The notes under the pieces: generated by a model
The model's input: only the letters and a program-made list of their open reading frames with translations
Told to the model about the DNA's origin: nothing
The model's database searches: none
Source: DATGSF01 sp035302865
GTDB lineage: Bacteria > Bacteroidota > Bacteroidia > Chitinophagales > Chitinophagaceae
Assembly: GCA_035302865.1 (NCBI GenBank)
Contig: DATGSF010000109.1
Coordinates: 1-18,658, forward strand
Direction: 5' to 3'
Length of the DNA: 18,658 nt
Position numbers and translations under genes: made by a program
Shown here: piece after piece, positions 1-7,260 of the stretch
Position numbering within the stretch: the first letter of the stretch is position 1
How the letters are laid out: each line of letters starts with the position of its first letter

Positions 1-57
1 ACCCCCTGGTCCAGGATTTCCACGTGAAGCACCATCCGTATATAATTCAATATGCAT
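1..57 (-). CDS. rnhA: Ribonuclease HI, N-terminal 19 codons (cut by window edge)
   Basis: The minus strand from an ATG at 57-55 stays open to base 1 and gives 19 residues containing Y-T-D-G-A-S-R-G-N-P-G-P-G-G. This is the signature N-terminal beta strand and turn of RNase HI. Asp8 matches the first catalytic, metal-binding aspartate (Asp10 in E. coli). RNase HI cuts the RNA strand of RNA-DNA hybrids, removing R-loops and primer remnants in the cytoplasm. The rest of the protein lies outside the window, so length and the other catalytic acids cannot be checked. It lies downstream of topA on the same strand, but a hairpin terminator and about 310 bases separate them, so it probably has its own promoter. 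Only an imperfect -7-like TATCTTTT is visible just upstream of the ATG. Confidence 0.85.
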   Translation of the reverse strand, partial: MHIELYTDGASRGNPGPGG

Positions 58-367
58 AAAAGATAAAGTTAAAAATTCATGGGAACTAAAAAATAAAAGT
101 TATAAACAACCATTATTTCAATTAATTCCTTTCTATATTAATAGCTATATTTATTTAAAAAAACAGACAATTTTCATTCTTTTTAAATAATTTCAAATGC
201 AAAAGCCTATGTTGTTATTGAGAGAAATACCTTTTACTTATTAAAACATATTTTTATTGTATTTTCCCCAATAATAATTCATTTAATTTTTTTTAAAGAA
301 GAATTTACATTTAAAATTTAAAATTATATTTAATCTATCTCGTGGATAGCTTTCCTTTATGAAAATT
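58..367. other. Intergenic region between rnhA and topA, no gene seen
   Basis: About 310 very AT-rich bases with no convincing reading frame and no tRNA-like fold. I see no exact TAnnTTTG box on either strand. A short hairpin with 5-bp arms (CTATC at 335-339, GATAG at 345-349) lies near the topA side. The region probably carries the rnhA promoter and leader. Confidence 0.5.
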
Positions 368-399
368 TAAGCCTTCAAAAAATAATTTTAGAAGGCTTA
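368..399 (-). terminator. Hairpin terminator after topA
   Basis: Perfect 9-bp inverted repeat TAAGCCTTC (368-376) and GAAGGCTTA (391-399) with a 14-base A/T-rich loop whose ends can pair further (AAAA with TTTT). It starts 8 bases after the topA stop codon. Read on the minus strand, the stem is followed by AAATTTTC, a short weak T run. Position and the GC-rich stem in an AT-rich setting make an intrinsic terminator the best reading. Confidence 0.75.
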
Positions 400-407
400 T
401 AATAAAT

Positions 408-2945
408 TTATTTTTTCTTTTTTGTTTTAGTTTTGGTTTTTTTCTTTTTTAACAATTTAGGATCTGCTTCTTCAATCCATTTTTTTATTTGCTCTAATCC
501 TACTTCTTTTAATTCTTCAGCTGAATACTTTTCACCATCTTTTTTAGTAGGAATTTTCACATTTTTTCTGTTTATTTTTATAAACGGACCCCATCTCCCA
601 TTTTCAATAGAAATTCCTTCTTCTTCAAACACTTTAATATATCTATTGGCTTCTTTTTCGATTTTTTTAGATACTAATTCATGAATTTCATCTTGAGTAA
701 GATTATCGAAATCATATGCTTTGGGGACATTAACAAATAAGTTTCTCCATTTCAAGTATGGTCCAAACCTACCTACCCCTTTCGTAATTGGATAGCCATC
801 ATGTTCAGCGATAGGCGCATCTGCCTTAATTTTTTCATCTATTAACTCTTCAGCCCTTTTTTGATTTACATTAAGAGGATCTTCATCTTTAGGTATTGAA
901 ATAAAAGTATCACCCCAACGAACATAAGGTCCATATCTACCCACAGCAACCATAACCTCTTTATCTTTATAATCTTCAAGACTAAAAGGCAATTTAAAAA
1001 GATCCAAAGCCTCTTCCAAGTTTATTGTTTCTATGCTTTGATCCATTCTAAGTGATGCATATTTGGGTTTTTCTTCATCATCACCAGAACCAATTTGAAC
1101 TATAGGTCCAAATTTTCCTAAACGAGCTATTATAGGTTTTCCTGATTCGGGGTCTTCACCCAACAATCTTTCTCCTGCTGTTCTTTCTGCAGTTTCTAAG
1201 GTTTCTTCAACTGTTTCATGAAATGGTTTATAAAACTGCCCCAGCATTTCATTCCACTCCTTTCCTCCTTCAGCAACTGTATCAAATTCTTCTTCTATTT
1301 TAGCAGTAAATTTATAATCCATTATTTGCGTAAAGTGCTTATTTAAAAAGTCAGTTACAACCATTCCCAAGTCGGTAGGAAATAATTTTTGCTTTTCTGC
1401 ACCTGCAATTTCAGTTTTGGTCTTTTTTATTATTTTATTATTTTTTAATTCTAAAAAAGCATAAGAACGCTCTTCACCATCCAGATTCTTTTTCTCTACA
1501 TATTTTCTCTGTTGAATAGTACTGATGGTTGGTGCATAAGTTGAGGGTCTTCCAATACCTAAATCTTCAAGTTTTTTCACAAGAGATGCTTCTGTATATC
1601 TAGCTGAAGATCTACTAAATCTTTCCGTTGCTGTTATCGAAGAATTTTTTAATGATGCTCCTATATTTAATTTAGGTAAAATTCCTTCTTGATTCTCTTC
1701 ATCTTCATCATCATCTTTACCTTCAAGATACACTTTTAAGAATCCATCAAATTTTACCACTTCACCTTTGGCAATAAACTCTTCTTTTAATGTTGATACT
1801 CCAATATGTACACTAGTTCTTTCCATTTGTGCTTCTGCCATTTGAGAAGCAATAGTTCTTTTCCATATTAGTTCATACAATCTTTTTAAATTATTATTTT
1901 CGATTGTACTTAAATTCATATCTGTAGGTCGAATAGCCTCGTGTGCTTCTTGAGCAGATTGATTCCTTGTCTTATATACTCTTGCTTTATGGTATTTTTC
2001 ACCGTAAAGTTTTTTAATAGTTTCTTCTGCTTGTTTTATAGCAGAGCCTGATAAAACTGTTGAATCTGTACGCATATAGGTTATATAACCAGATTCATAT
2101 AATTGCTGAGCAATACGCATAGTTGTACCTACAGACATTCCTAATTTTCTACTTGCCTCCTGTTGTAATGTAGAAGTAGTAAAAGGAGCTGCGGGGTTTC
2201 TTTTACCTGGTTTTACTTCAACATTTTTAACGGTAAATTTTGCACCTTCACAGTTTTTTAAAAAGTTTTCTGCATCTTCTTGACTATTAAGACTTGGTGC
2301 TGATGCAGCAAATGAAACTTCTTTATCTGTATTACTATCTTTCCCTATAAAATCACCTACAATCCTAAAACTACTTTCTGGTTCAAAATTCTGAATTTCT
2401 CTTTCTCTTTCAACAATTAAACGAACAGCTACAGATTGCACTCTTCCTGCAGATAAACTTTGTGCTCCTGGAAGTTTTCTCCATAAAACGGGAGATATTT
2501 CAAAGCCGACTAATCTATCCAACACTCTCCTAGCCTGTTGTGCTTCCACTAAATGCATATTCACAGTACTAGGATTTTTAATAGCTTCTAGAATAGCTGA
2601 TTTAGTAATTTCATTGAATATTATTCTCTTTGTTGTATTCGGATCAAGATTTAAAACTTCACATAAATGCCAACTAATAGCTTCACCTTCTCTATCACCA
2701 TCCGTAGCTAACCAAACCTCTTCAGCTTTTTTAGCTTTACTTTTTAATTCCGAAACTACTTTTTTCTTTTCTGGTGAAACAACATAGGTTGGTGCAAATT
2801 CTTTTTCAACATCTACACCCATCCCTTCTTTCACTAAATCTCTTATATGGCCAAAACTGGAAACAACTTCAAAATCCTTACCTAAAAATTTTTCTATTGT
2901 TTTTGCTTTTGCAGGAGACTCAACGATTAACAGATTTTTTGCCAT
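408..2945 (-). CDS. topA: DNA topoisomerase I (type IA)
   Basis: The 845-aa enzyme relaxes negative supercoils by cutting and passing one DNA strand. The Toprim domain occupies about residues 1-140, with Glu9 in IVESPAKAKTIEKFLG and the acidic D82-G-D84 in WLATDGDREGEA. The strand-cleaving tyrosine is Tyr290 in YITYMRTDS (Tyr319 in E. coli). SLSAGRVQSVAVRLI at about 163-177 is another family motif. The C-terminal part lacks the tetracysteine zinc fingers of E. coli TopA; only two cysteines are seen in the whole chain (95 and 232). Instead it has four G-[RK]-[FYW]-G-P repeats near residues 611, 670, 727 and 785, and a tail of almost only Lys and Thr that probably grips DNA. The ATG at 2945 directly precedes AKNLLIVESP, so the start is secure. 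It follows the flippase gene by 93 bases on the same strand and ends at a hairpin terminator. Confidence 0.97.
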   Translation of the reverse strand: MAKNLLIVESPAKAKTIEKFLGKDFEVVSSFGHIRDLVKEGMGVDVEKEFAPTYVVSPEKKKVVSELKSKAKKAEEVWLATDGDREGEAISWHLCEVLNLDPNTTKRIIFNEITKSAILEAIKNPSTVNMHLVEAQQARRVLDRLVGFEISPVLWRKLPGAQSLSAGRVQSVAVRLIVEREREIQNFEPESSFRIVGDFIGKDSNTDKEVSFAASAPSLNSQEDAENFLKNCEGAKFTVKNVEVKPGKRNPAAPFTTSTLQQEASRKLGMSVGTTMRIAQQLYESGYITYMRTDSTVLSGSAIKQAEETIKKLYGEKYHKARVYKTRNQSAQEAHEAIRPTDMNLSTIENNNLKRLYELIWKRTIASQMAEAQMERTSVHIGVSTLKEEFIAKGEVVKFDGFLKVYLEGKDDDEDEENQEGILPKLNIGASLKNSSITATERFSRSSARYTEASLVKKLEDLGIGRPSTYAPTISTIQQRKYVEKKNLDGEERSYAFLELKNNKIIKKTKTEIAGAEKQKLFPTDLGMVVTDFLNKHFTQIMDYKFTAKIEEEFDTVAEGGKEWNEMLGQFYKPFHETVEETLETAERTAGERLLGEDPESGKPIIARLGKFGPIVQIGSGDDEEKPKYASLRMDQSIETINLEEALDLFKLPFSLEDYKDKEVMVAVGRYGPYVRWGDTFISIPKDEDPLNVNQKRAEELIDEKIKADAPIAEHDGYPITKGVGRFGPYLKWRNLFVNVPKAYDFDNLTQDEIHELVSKKIEKEANRYIKVFEEEGISIENGRWGPFIKINRKNVKIPTKKDGEKYSAEELKEVGLEQIKKWIEEADPKLLKKKKTKTKTKKKK

Positions 2946-2970
2946 AGACTTATAATATTCTTTAATCTTA

Positions 2971-3004
2971 TTGCATTTTGCAATATAAATGTTACAATTT
3001 TGCA
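2971..3004. repeat. Repeated ATTTTGCA element upstream of topA
   Basis: ATTTTGCA occurs at 2975-2982 and again at 2997-3004, exactly 22 bases apart, or about two helical turns. The first copy is part of a small inverted repeat, TTGCA-TTT-TGCAA (2971-2983). It sits 26 to 59 bases upstream of the topA start, where an operator could lie. In so AT-rich a sequence chance is a serious alternative. Confidence 0.3.
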
Positions 3005-3038
3005 GACAAAGTTCGTAAGAATTTAGATACTAGAAAAT

Positions 3039-4487
3039 TTATTTATTATTTCGTATTAAAATTTTCATTTTATTAAAAGAAAAAGCATTAGTTAAAAACA
3101 ATAATATCATTCCAATCACAGCACAAATAATACTTGTGACTATCCAGTTTAAAGAGAGATATTTTTCTATAAAATAAAAAGCAAAAGAAACTACTAAGAA
3201 CCAAAATAGCATAAAAGCTAAAAATCTCCATGGCATTTTAAAAGCATATACTTTTTTCACTTTATTAATAACCCAAAAAACAAATACTCCATGAGTTATT
3301 ATAGAAATAATACTCGAAGCAAAAGCTCCATATTTAGGAATAAAATAAGAATTTAAAACCAAGCTTAAAAAACCTGATACAAATGCAGTCCCTATTAAGA
3401 ATTTCAGTTTCCCATCTGCTGTTAATAATGTAGAATAAATATAACTTAAGCTAGTAATTGGAAATACCCAAATAAGAATTTTCAAAACTCTTACTGTGTA
3501 ATCATTCGCATGATCATATAAGAAATGAATAATGAAATCTCCATAAAATTGCACCCAAATGGCTATTAGCAAACTCACTGCTAGCATGATATAAGATACC
3601 AATTGTAATACTTCCTTTAAAGATTCTTTCATTGCCAATTTTCGGACAAAAAGTGGCATAAGTATACTAGCCATAAGTACACCAACCATATTATTAGATA
3701 AGTCTAACAACCTGAAACTAGCAGCATATATTCCACTTTCTTCAGATCCAGTTTCTTGCAATACATCAATTAATAAAATATCTACTCTTCCATAAATCCC
3801 CATAAAGAAAACCAATAAAGCATAAGGGATTCCTTTCCTAATAACAATCCAAACTTTATTTAATTGAAAGCCTTTCCATTTAAATTTATATAACCTCAAG
3901 GTTATAATCCAGCCTATTATTAAGCTCGTTGCATAGCCTATTACTTGAAATAATGCAAAATGATGAATTTTAAAATCAATAGCATTAGGTGCTATATAAA
4001 GAAAATAAGCACATAAAATAATTGCAACTACTTTATCTAATACTGTAAATATACTATCAAGATTAAAGCGCTGTAAAGCGGCTATATTCGAGCGTATAAA
4101 AATTAGAAATGATACAGCAATTTGCAACACCCCTAATAATAATAATAAATATAAATGCTCACCTCTATAGTTTAAAAAATAGGCAATCGCACTAATTAAT
4201 ATTACATATAATATAGCAAAAAACAATTTAGCTATAATCATATTGGGGAATAAACTTTGAAAGGTTTTAGGGGAACTAGCTACAGTGCGTGAATTATAAG
4301 TTTGGATACCCAAATCCAGTAAAATTGCAAATATCAGACTAAGACTCAATAGTGCCTGATAAGATCCATAGACATTATTTCCCAATTTATTCTGCACCTC
4401 TACATCTATACCTAAAATCCAAAAGGGCTTGATTAAAAGATTCAAGCCCAATAATAAAATTATATTTATAATTAATCGGAAATTCAA
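3039..4487 (-). CDS. Polysaccharide/oligosaccharide flippase (Wzx/MATE-like superfamily)
   Basis: A 482-aa, very hydrophobic inner-membrane protein with about 12 to 14 predicted helices and few charged stretches. This fits the MOP exporters that flip lipid-linked sugars across the membrane. The N-terminus (LLIKPFWILGIDVEVQN, then YGSYQALLSLS and LLDLGIQTYNSR, about residues 17-67) is typical of Bacteroidota polysaccharide-export flippases, where it reads as an amphipathic opening followed by paired helices. The start is TTG at 4487. The frame has no ATG between that codon and an in-frame TGA 36 bases upstream, and the family N-terminus begins right there. It lies 100 bases downstream of ychF on the same strand and precedes topA. 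The substrate cannot be told from sequence; the glycosyltransferase and manC elsewhere in the window suggest surface glycan or O-antigen-like chemistry. Confidence 0.82.
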   Translation of the reverse strand: MNFRLIINIILLLGLNLLIKPFWILGIDVEVQNKLGNNVYGSYQALLSLSLIFAILLDLGIQTYNSRTVASSPKTFQSLFPNMIIAKLFFAILYVILISAIAYFLNYRGEHLYLLLLLGVLQIAVSFLIFIRSNIAALQRFNLDSIFTVLDKVVAIILCAYFLYIAPNAIDFKIHHFALFQVIGYATSLIIGWIITLRLYKFKWKGFQLNKVWIVIRKGIPYALLVFFMGIYGRVDILLIDVLQETGSEESGIYAASFRLLDLSNNMVGVLMASILMPLFVRKLAMKESLKEVLQLVSYIMLAVSLLIAIWVQFYGDFIIHFLYDHANDYTVRVLKILIWVFPITSLSYIYSTLLTADGKLKFLIGTAFVSGFLSLVLNSYFIPKYGAFASSIISIITHGVFVFWVINKVKKVYAFKMPWRFLAFMLFWFLVVSFAFYFIEKYLSLNWIVTSIICAVIGMILLFLTNAFSFNKMKILIRNNK

Positions 4488-4546
4488 GTATTTAAAGGTT
4501 TTAAAGTTAAGAACTTTCCTTCATTAACGAATAATAAAGAGAAATC

Positions 4547-4564
4547 TTATCTTATTTAAGATAA
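4547..4564 (-). terminator. AT-rich hairpin between ychF and flippase gene (possible terminator)
   Basis: Perfect 8-bp arms TTATCTTA (4547-4554) and TAAGATAA (4557-4564) around two bases, about 23 bases past the ychF stop. The stem has one G-C pair per arm and the following minus-strand run (TTTCTCTTTATTATT) is only a weak T tract. It could be a terminator, an attenuator before the flippase gene, or a palindromic protein site. Confidence 0.35.
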
Positions 4565-4587
4565 ATAGCAATTATTAGTCTAGAATA

Positions 4588-5685
4588 TTAAACATTAAAT
4601 CTAAAATGCATCACATCTCCATCTTTAACTATATACTCTTTACCTTCGACTCTAAATTTTCCTTTATCTTTTGCACCTTGTTCTCCTCCCAATTCGACAA
4701 AATCATTGTAATCAATCACTTCTGCACGGATAAAACCTCTTTCAAAATCACTGTGAATCACACCTGCAGCTTGAGGAGCTTTCCAACCTTTTCTAATTGT
4801 CCAAGCTCTTACTTCTTTCACTCCGCAAGTAAAATAAGTAATTAGATTTAATAATTTATACGTAGTACGAATCAAACGATTAAGAGCTGGTTCCGTTAAT
4901 CCATATTCACTAAAAAACAATTCTTTATCTTCTTCTGATTCCAATTCTGAGATTTGAGCTTCAATATTATTATTCATTACAATAACTTCAGAACCTTCTT
5001 CTTTAGCCATTTTTTGAACTGCTTCGCTAAATCTATTTCCAGTTAGAATAGCCTCTTCATCCACATTTGCCACATACAAAACAGGCTTTCCTGTTAACAG
5101 AAACAAGTCCGCAATTGCTTCTTGATCTTCTTCCGTTAAATCCAATGCACGAATATTGTTCCCTTCTTCTAGCCAATTTTTACATTTTTCCAAAGATTCA
5201 TAAACGGATTTCAATTTAGGTTCTGCTTTCATAGCTCTGCTTGTCCTCTCCATTTTCTTTTCTACACTTTCTAAATCCTTCAATTGCAATTCCGTATCAA
5301 TAATTTCTTTATCAGAAAGTGGGTTTATTTCTCCTTCTTCTCTTAAGATATTTTCATCTTCAAAACAACGAACAACATGTATAATCGCATCTACTTCTCT
5401 AATATTTGCTAAAAACTTATTACCTAAGCCTTCGCCAGATGCTGCTCCTTTAACCAAGCCAGCTATATCTACAAACTCTACGCTGGTAGGCAATACTCTT
5501 TCTGGTTGAACAATATCAGCTAAAATCTTTAAACGCTCATCTGGAACATCCACCAATCCTACATTAGGTTCAATGGTACAAAATCTATAATTACTAGCTT
5601 GAGCTTGTGCATTTTTATTTACAGCATTAAAAAGCGTAGATTTTCCTACATTTGGCAAACCGACAATACCTGCCTTTAAACTCAT
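4588..5685 (-). CDS. ychF: Ribosome-binding ATPase YchF (Obg-family P-loop NTPase)
   Basis: A 365-aa protein, the normal family length. The P-loop is GLPNVGKST (residues 9-17), switch II is DIAGLVKGA, and the specificity motif is NVDEE instead of NKxD. That change makes YchF/Ola1 proteins prefer ATP to GTP. A coiled-coil middle part rich in Glu and Lys (about residues 115-180) and a C-terminal TGS domain (from TYFTCGVKEVRAWTI onward, ending GDVMHFRFNV) complete the architecture. YchF binds ribosomes and influences stress responses in other bacteria. I chose the ATG at 5685 (MSLKAGIVGLPNVG). The longer frame from 5703 would start inside the -7 box at 5701-5708, and YchF proteins generally begin just before the P-loop. 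It is divergent from the 89-aa gene. Confidence 0.96.
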   Translation of the reverse strand: MSLKAGIVGLPNVGKSTLFNAVNKNAQAQASNYRFCTIEPNVGLVDVPDERLKILADIVQPERVLPTSVEFVDIAGLVKGAASGEGLGNKFLANIREVDAIIHVVRCFEDENILREEGEINPLSDKEIIDTELQLKDLESVEKKMERTSRAMKAEPKLKSVYESLEKCKNWLEEGNNIRALDLTEEDQEAIADLFLLTGKPVLYVANVDEEAILTGNRFSEAVQKMAKEEGSEVIVMNNNIEAQISELESEEDKELFFSEYGLTEPALNRLIRTTYKLLNLITYFTCGVKEVRAWTIRKGWKAPQAAGVIHSDFERGFIRAEVIDYNDFVELGGEQGAKDKGKFRVEGKEYIVKDGDVMHFRFNV

Positions 5686-5700
5686 AATAATATTTTTTTG

Positions 5701-5708
5701 CAAAGATA
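5701..5708 (-). promoter_or_regulatory. Bacteroidota -7 box for ychF
   Basis: On the minus strand this reads TATCTTTG, an exact match to TAnnTTTG, with its end 15 bases before the ATG at 5685. Transcription would start about 5-8 bases further on, giving a very short leader. No clear TTG (-33) lies at the usual distance. Confidence 0.55.
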
Positions 5709-5772
5709 AGATTATTTATTTTGAACTAATTCTATTTTTTGATGGTTAAAAATAAATATTGCCTTATATTTA

Positions 5773-5800
5773 TTGCTATGCATTATTTAATTTACATTTG
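5773..5800 (+). promoter_or_regulatory. Bacteroidota promoter for the 89-aa gene and glycosyltransferase
   Basis: TTG at 5773-5775 and TACATTTG at 5793-5800 are separated by 17 bases, matching the -33/-7 pattern of the phylum (TTG, N17-23, TAnnTTTG). The predicted start of transcription near 5806 leaves a short leader before the ATG at 5821. This is the most complete promoter in the window. Confidence 0.7.
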
Positions 5801-5820
5801 CTCTAAACTGTTTATTGCGT

Positions 5821-6090
5821 ATGGCTACTGTTCAATTCATAAATAAAGAAGATATCCCTTTTTTAAAAATCATTCCTGCTCAAGTAGATCTAAGTACTAA
5901 ATGGCAAGAAAAATTAGAATATGGAGTGCGATTAGGGAATGAATTCAAAGGAAAAACAACAATATCTTTCCAAACTAGTGAAGGGATTAGGACTGTAGAA
6001 ACCACAATATGGTCTGCTACTGAGAAATATATTTCATTAAAAGGTGGCATCAACATTCCTCTAAATAGCATTACTGATTTACATTTTTAA
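5821..6090 (+). CDS. Conserved-looking small hypothetical protein (89 aa)
   Basis: I do not recognise a named family. The 89-residue product has no signal peptide, membrane helix or cysteines. It looks like a small soluble beta-rich domain: alternating hydrophobic residues in KTTISFQTSEGIRTVETTIW and KYISLKGGINIPLNSITDLHF suggest four or five strands, preceded by an acidic and amphipathic N-terminal half. A Trp at about 29 and another at about 66 could mark the core. A TTG at 5815 would extend it by two residues, but the promoter at 5773-5800 makes ATG 5821 the better start. It sits 13 bases before the glycosyltransferase gene behind a strong promoter, so the two are almost surely cotranscribed. 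A role linked to the glycosyltransferase, or simply a housekeeping function, are both open. Confidence 0.75.
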   Translation: MATVQFINKEDIPFLKIIPAQVDLSTKWQEKLEYGVRLGNEFKGKTTISFQTSEGIRTVETTIWSATEKYISLKGGINIPLNSITDLHF

Positions 6091-6103
6091 GTTATTTCCT
6101 AAA

Positions 6104-7243
6104 ATGATTATAGGGGTTAATGCACGCTTGTTATTAAAAAATAAATTAGAAGGGATTGGGTGGTTTGCACATGAACTATTAAAAAGAATGGTCCGCAAGC
6201 ACCCATCGTATAAATTTATTTTCTTTTTTGACAGACCCTACGATGATTCTTTTATATTTGGAGATAATGTTACTCCAGTTATATTAAAACCACCTGCGAG
6301 GCACCCTATTCTCTATTGGATTTGGACAAAATATGCCTTACCTAAAGCAATAAAAAAATATAAGGTTGATGTATATTTTTCCCCTGATTTTCTAGGTTTA
6401 CATTCTAGCAAAACACCCTCAATTATAACTTTACATGATTTAGCATTTTTGCATTATCCTAGTTATATAGACAAGGCACATAAGTGGTATTTTAATAATT
6501 ACACCCCTTTTTATGCTAAGCATACTAAAAAAATCATCACTGTTTCTCAATACAGTAAAAAGGATATTTTAAAACAATACCCCTTTATACCTGAAGAGCA
6601 TATAGAAGTAATATATAATGCAGCAAATAAAGTATTTAAACCATTGTCGTGGAAAGAGCAAGAAGAAATAAAAGCTACCTATACTGATGGAGAAGAGTTT
6701 TTCTTATTTACATCTGCTATTCATCCTAGAAAGAATGTAATAAATCTACTAAAAGCCTTTGTTCATTTTAAACGAAGACAAAAAAACAATTTCAAATTAG
6801 TTTTAATTGGTAGAATGGCTTGGCAATCGAAAGAAATTGAAGAGGCAAAAAGAAGAATGCCATTTAAAGATGATGTTATCTGGTTGGACTATCAACCTAT
6901 TGAAGTTGTTGCAAAATTAACAGCAGCTGCATGGGCCACGATTTATCCCTCTTTATTTGAAGGCTTTGGAATTCCCATAGTGGAATCTTACGCCTGCCAC
7001 AAACCTGTTATCAGCTCTAGCACATCATCTATGCCTGAAGTGGTGGGTGAAGCAGGATTATTAGCAGATCCAGAAAACGTGGAAGATATAGCTGAGCAAA
7101 TGATGGAAATCTACAGAAATGAAAAGTTGCATAGCTATTTAATTGAACAGTCTAAAAAAGAAAATTTACGATTTAATTGGGATTTTTCTGCAGATAGACT
7201 CATGAAAGTCATTGAAGAAGTTTATAAAAATTCTAAAAATTAG
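6104..7243 (+). CDS. Glycosyltransferase, GT4-type (GT-B fold)
   Basis: A 379-aa cytoplasmic or membrane-associated enzyme that transfers a sugar from a nucleotide-sugar donor to a glycan or lipid acceptor. The N-terminal Rossmann domain opens with MIIGVNARLLLKNKLEGIGWFAHELL, with the glycine-containing acceptor loop around residues 15-20. The donor-binding C-terminal domain contains HPRKNVINLLKAF (about 206-218), with the basic pair that contacts the donor phosphates, and the E-x7-E motif EGFGIPIVE (about 286-294) typical of GT4 enzymes. The length is normal. There are no membrane helices. The gene follows the 89-aa gene by 13 bases and ends 17 bases from the rodA stop on the other strand. 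Mannosyl or similar transfer is plausible given manC nearby, but donor and acceptor cannot be read from the sequence. Confidence 0.88.
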   Translation: MIIGVNARLLLKNKLEGIGWFAHELLKRMVRKHPSYKFIFFFDRPYDDSFIFGDNVTPVILKPPARHPILYWIWTKYALPKAIKKYKVDVYFSPDFLGLHSSKTPSIITLHDLAFLHYPSYIDKAHKWYFNNYTPFYAKHTKKIITVSQYSKKDILKQYPFIPEEHIEVIYNAANKVFKPLSWKEQEEIKATYTDGEEFFLFTSAIHPRKNVINLLKAFVHFKRRQKNNFKLVLIGRMAWQSKEIEEAKRRMPFKDDVIWLDYQPIEVVAKLTAAAWATIYPSLFEGFGIPIVESYACHKPVISSSTSSMPEVVGEAGLLADPENVEDIAEQMMEIYRNEKLHSYLIEQSKKENLRFNWDFSADRLMKVIEEVYKNSKN

Positions 7244-7260
7244 TTTTATCTGTTTAAAGA

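Noticed and set aside
433..684. Plus-strand 83-codon frame opposite the topA C-terminus
   Set aside because: It is antisense to a strongly conserved gene and rich in Phe and Ser, as expected from the complement of Lys/Glu codons.
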